Positions 47,316 to 47,328 of a stretch of DNA of 47,328 bases are shown in pieces. Each line of letters starts with the position of its first letter. Position 1 is the first letter of the stretch. The notes beneath the pieces are model-generated. The model was not told where the DNA came from and ran no database searches. It saw nothing but the letters and a program-made list of their open reading frames with translations. The stretch spans positions 1 through 47,328 of the forward strand of contig NZ_RAWM01000065.1 of NCBI RefSeq assembly GCF_003668875.1, in the 5' to 3' direction. Position numbers and translations under genes: made by a program. Origin of the DNA: Corallococcus interemptor (GTDB lineage Bacteria; Myxococcota; Myxococcia; Myxococcales; Myxococcaceae).

Positions 47316-47328
47316 ATGAACCCGCAGC
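47316..47328 (+). CDS. Start of a further gene, cut by window end
   Basis: ATG 47316 follows GAGGAG (47304-47309) at six bases. Only the codons for Met-Asn-Pro-Gln are visible, so nothing can be said about the product. It is probably co-transcribed with tatD. Confidence 0.45.

Overview
This 47.3 kb window looks like chromosomal DNA of a myxobacterium, most likely family Myxococcaceae (Myxococcus/Corallococcus type). The basis is: very high GC with strong third-position G/C; a Lon protease of 817 residues like Myxococcus LonV; a secreted enzyme ending in a MYXO-CTERM-like tail; Asp-Ala-Gly repeat linkers after lipoprotein signals; an FHA-DUF4388 protein; and a candidate sigma-54 promoter. I see no insertion sequence, CRISPR array, rRNA operon or complete prophage. 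Most genes are core housekeeping genes, with several lineage-specific secreted proteins between them.

Region 1 (1-15.2 kb) is a mixed stretch. It holds the end of a DUF4476 protein, a cysteine-free YtfJ/thioredoxin-like exported protein, a PL6-like beta-helix enzyme, a MauG/CcpA-type dihaem peroxidase with a membrane partner, and a small ferredoxin-like protein lying wholly antisense to a YfiM-like gene. After these come a DUF1624 membrane protein, a two-domain DTW tRNA-modifying enzyme, RsmE, a DUF2914 membrane protein, a YqgE-BolA-Grx4 cluster with a lone receiver protein, and a peptide ABC importer (one binding protein, two permeases) without ATPase genes.

Region 2 (15.2-24.2 kb, minus strand) is the protein quality-control cluster tig-clpP-clpX-(S9 peptidase lipoprotein)-lon, with well-formed intrinsic terminators after clpX and after lon, followed by tRNA-Leu and tRNA-Lys. 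Region 3 (24.2-26.2 kb) is a RecT/Bet single-strand annealing protein gene between tRNA genes, with four more tRNAs (Arg, His, Arg, Pro) beyond it.

Region 4 (26.2-33.2 kb, minus strand) is a long co-directional run: recX, bamD, a membrane-anchored unknown, a TPR protein, FHA-DUF4388, selD, a cell-wall amidase, rph and rdgB. Region 5 (33.2-38.7 kb) has an acidic unknown, a PilT-family ATPase with a long Pro/Ala tail, rpsI-rplM and a UvrD/Rep helicase.

Region 6 (38.7-47.3 kb) holds a lipoprotein gene followed by a striking cysteine-ladder protein gene, an RlmI-like methyltransferase, a TPR-zincin lipoprotein, a YceF-type Maf protein, a DHH phosphoesterase, a small basic protein behind the candidate sigma-54 promoter, a TolB-like propeller lipoprotein with DAG repeats, TatD, and the first codons of another gene.

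The most unusual items are the Cys-x-x ladder protein with its lipoprotein neighbour, the RecT protein with a DUF3820-like C-terminal module, the DTW enzyme with a possible degenerate exonuclease-like second domain, and the TPR-zincin lipoprotein. All functional statements rest on reading motifs by eye; no database search was run.
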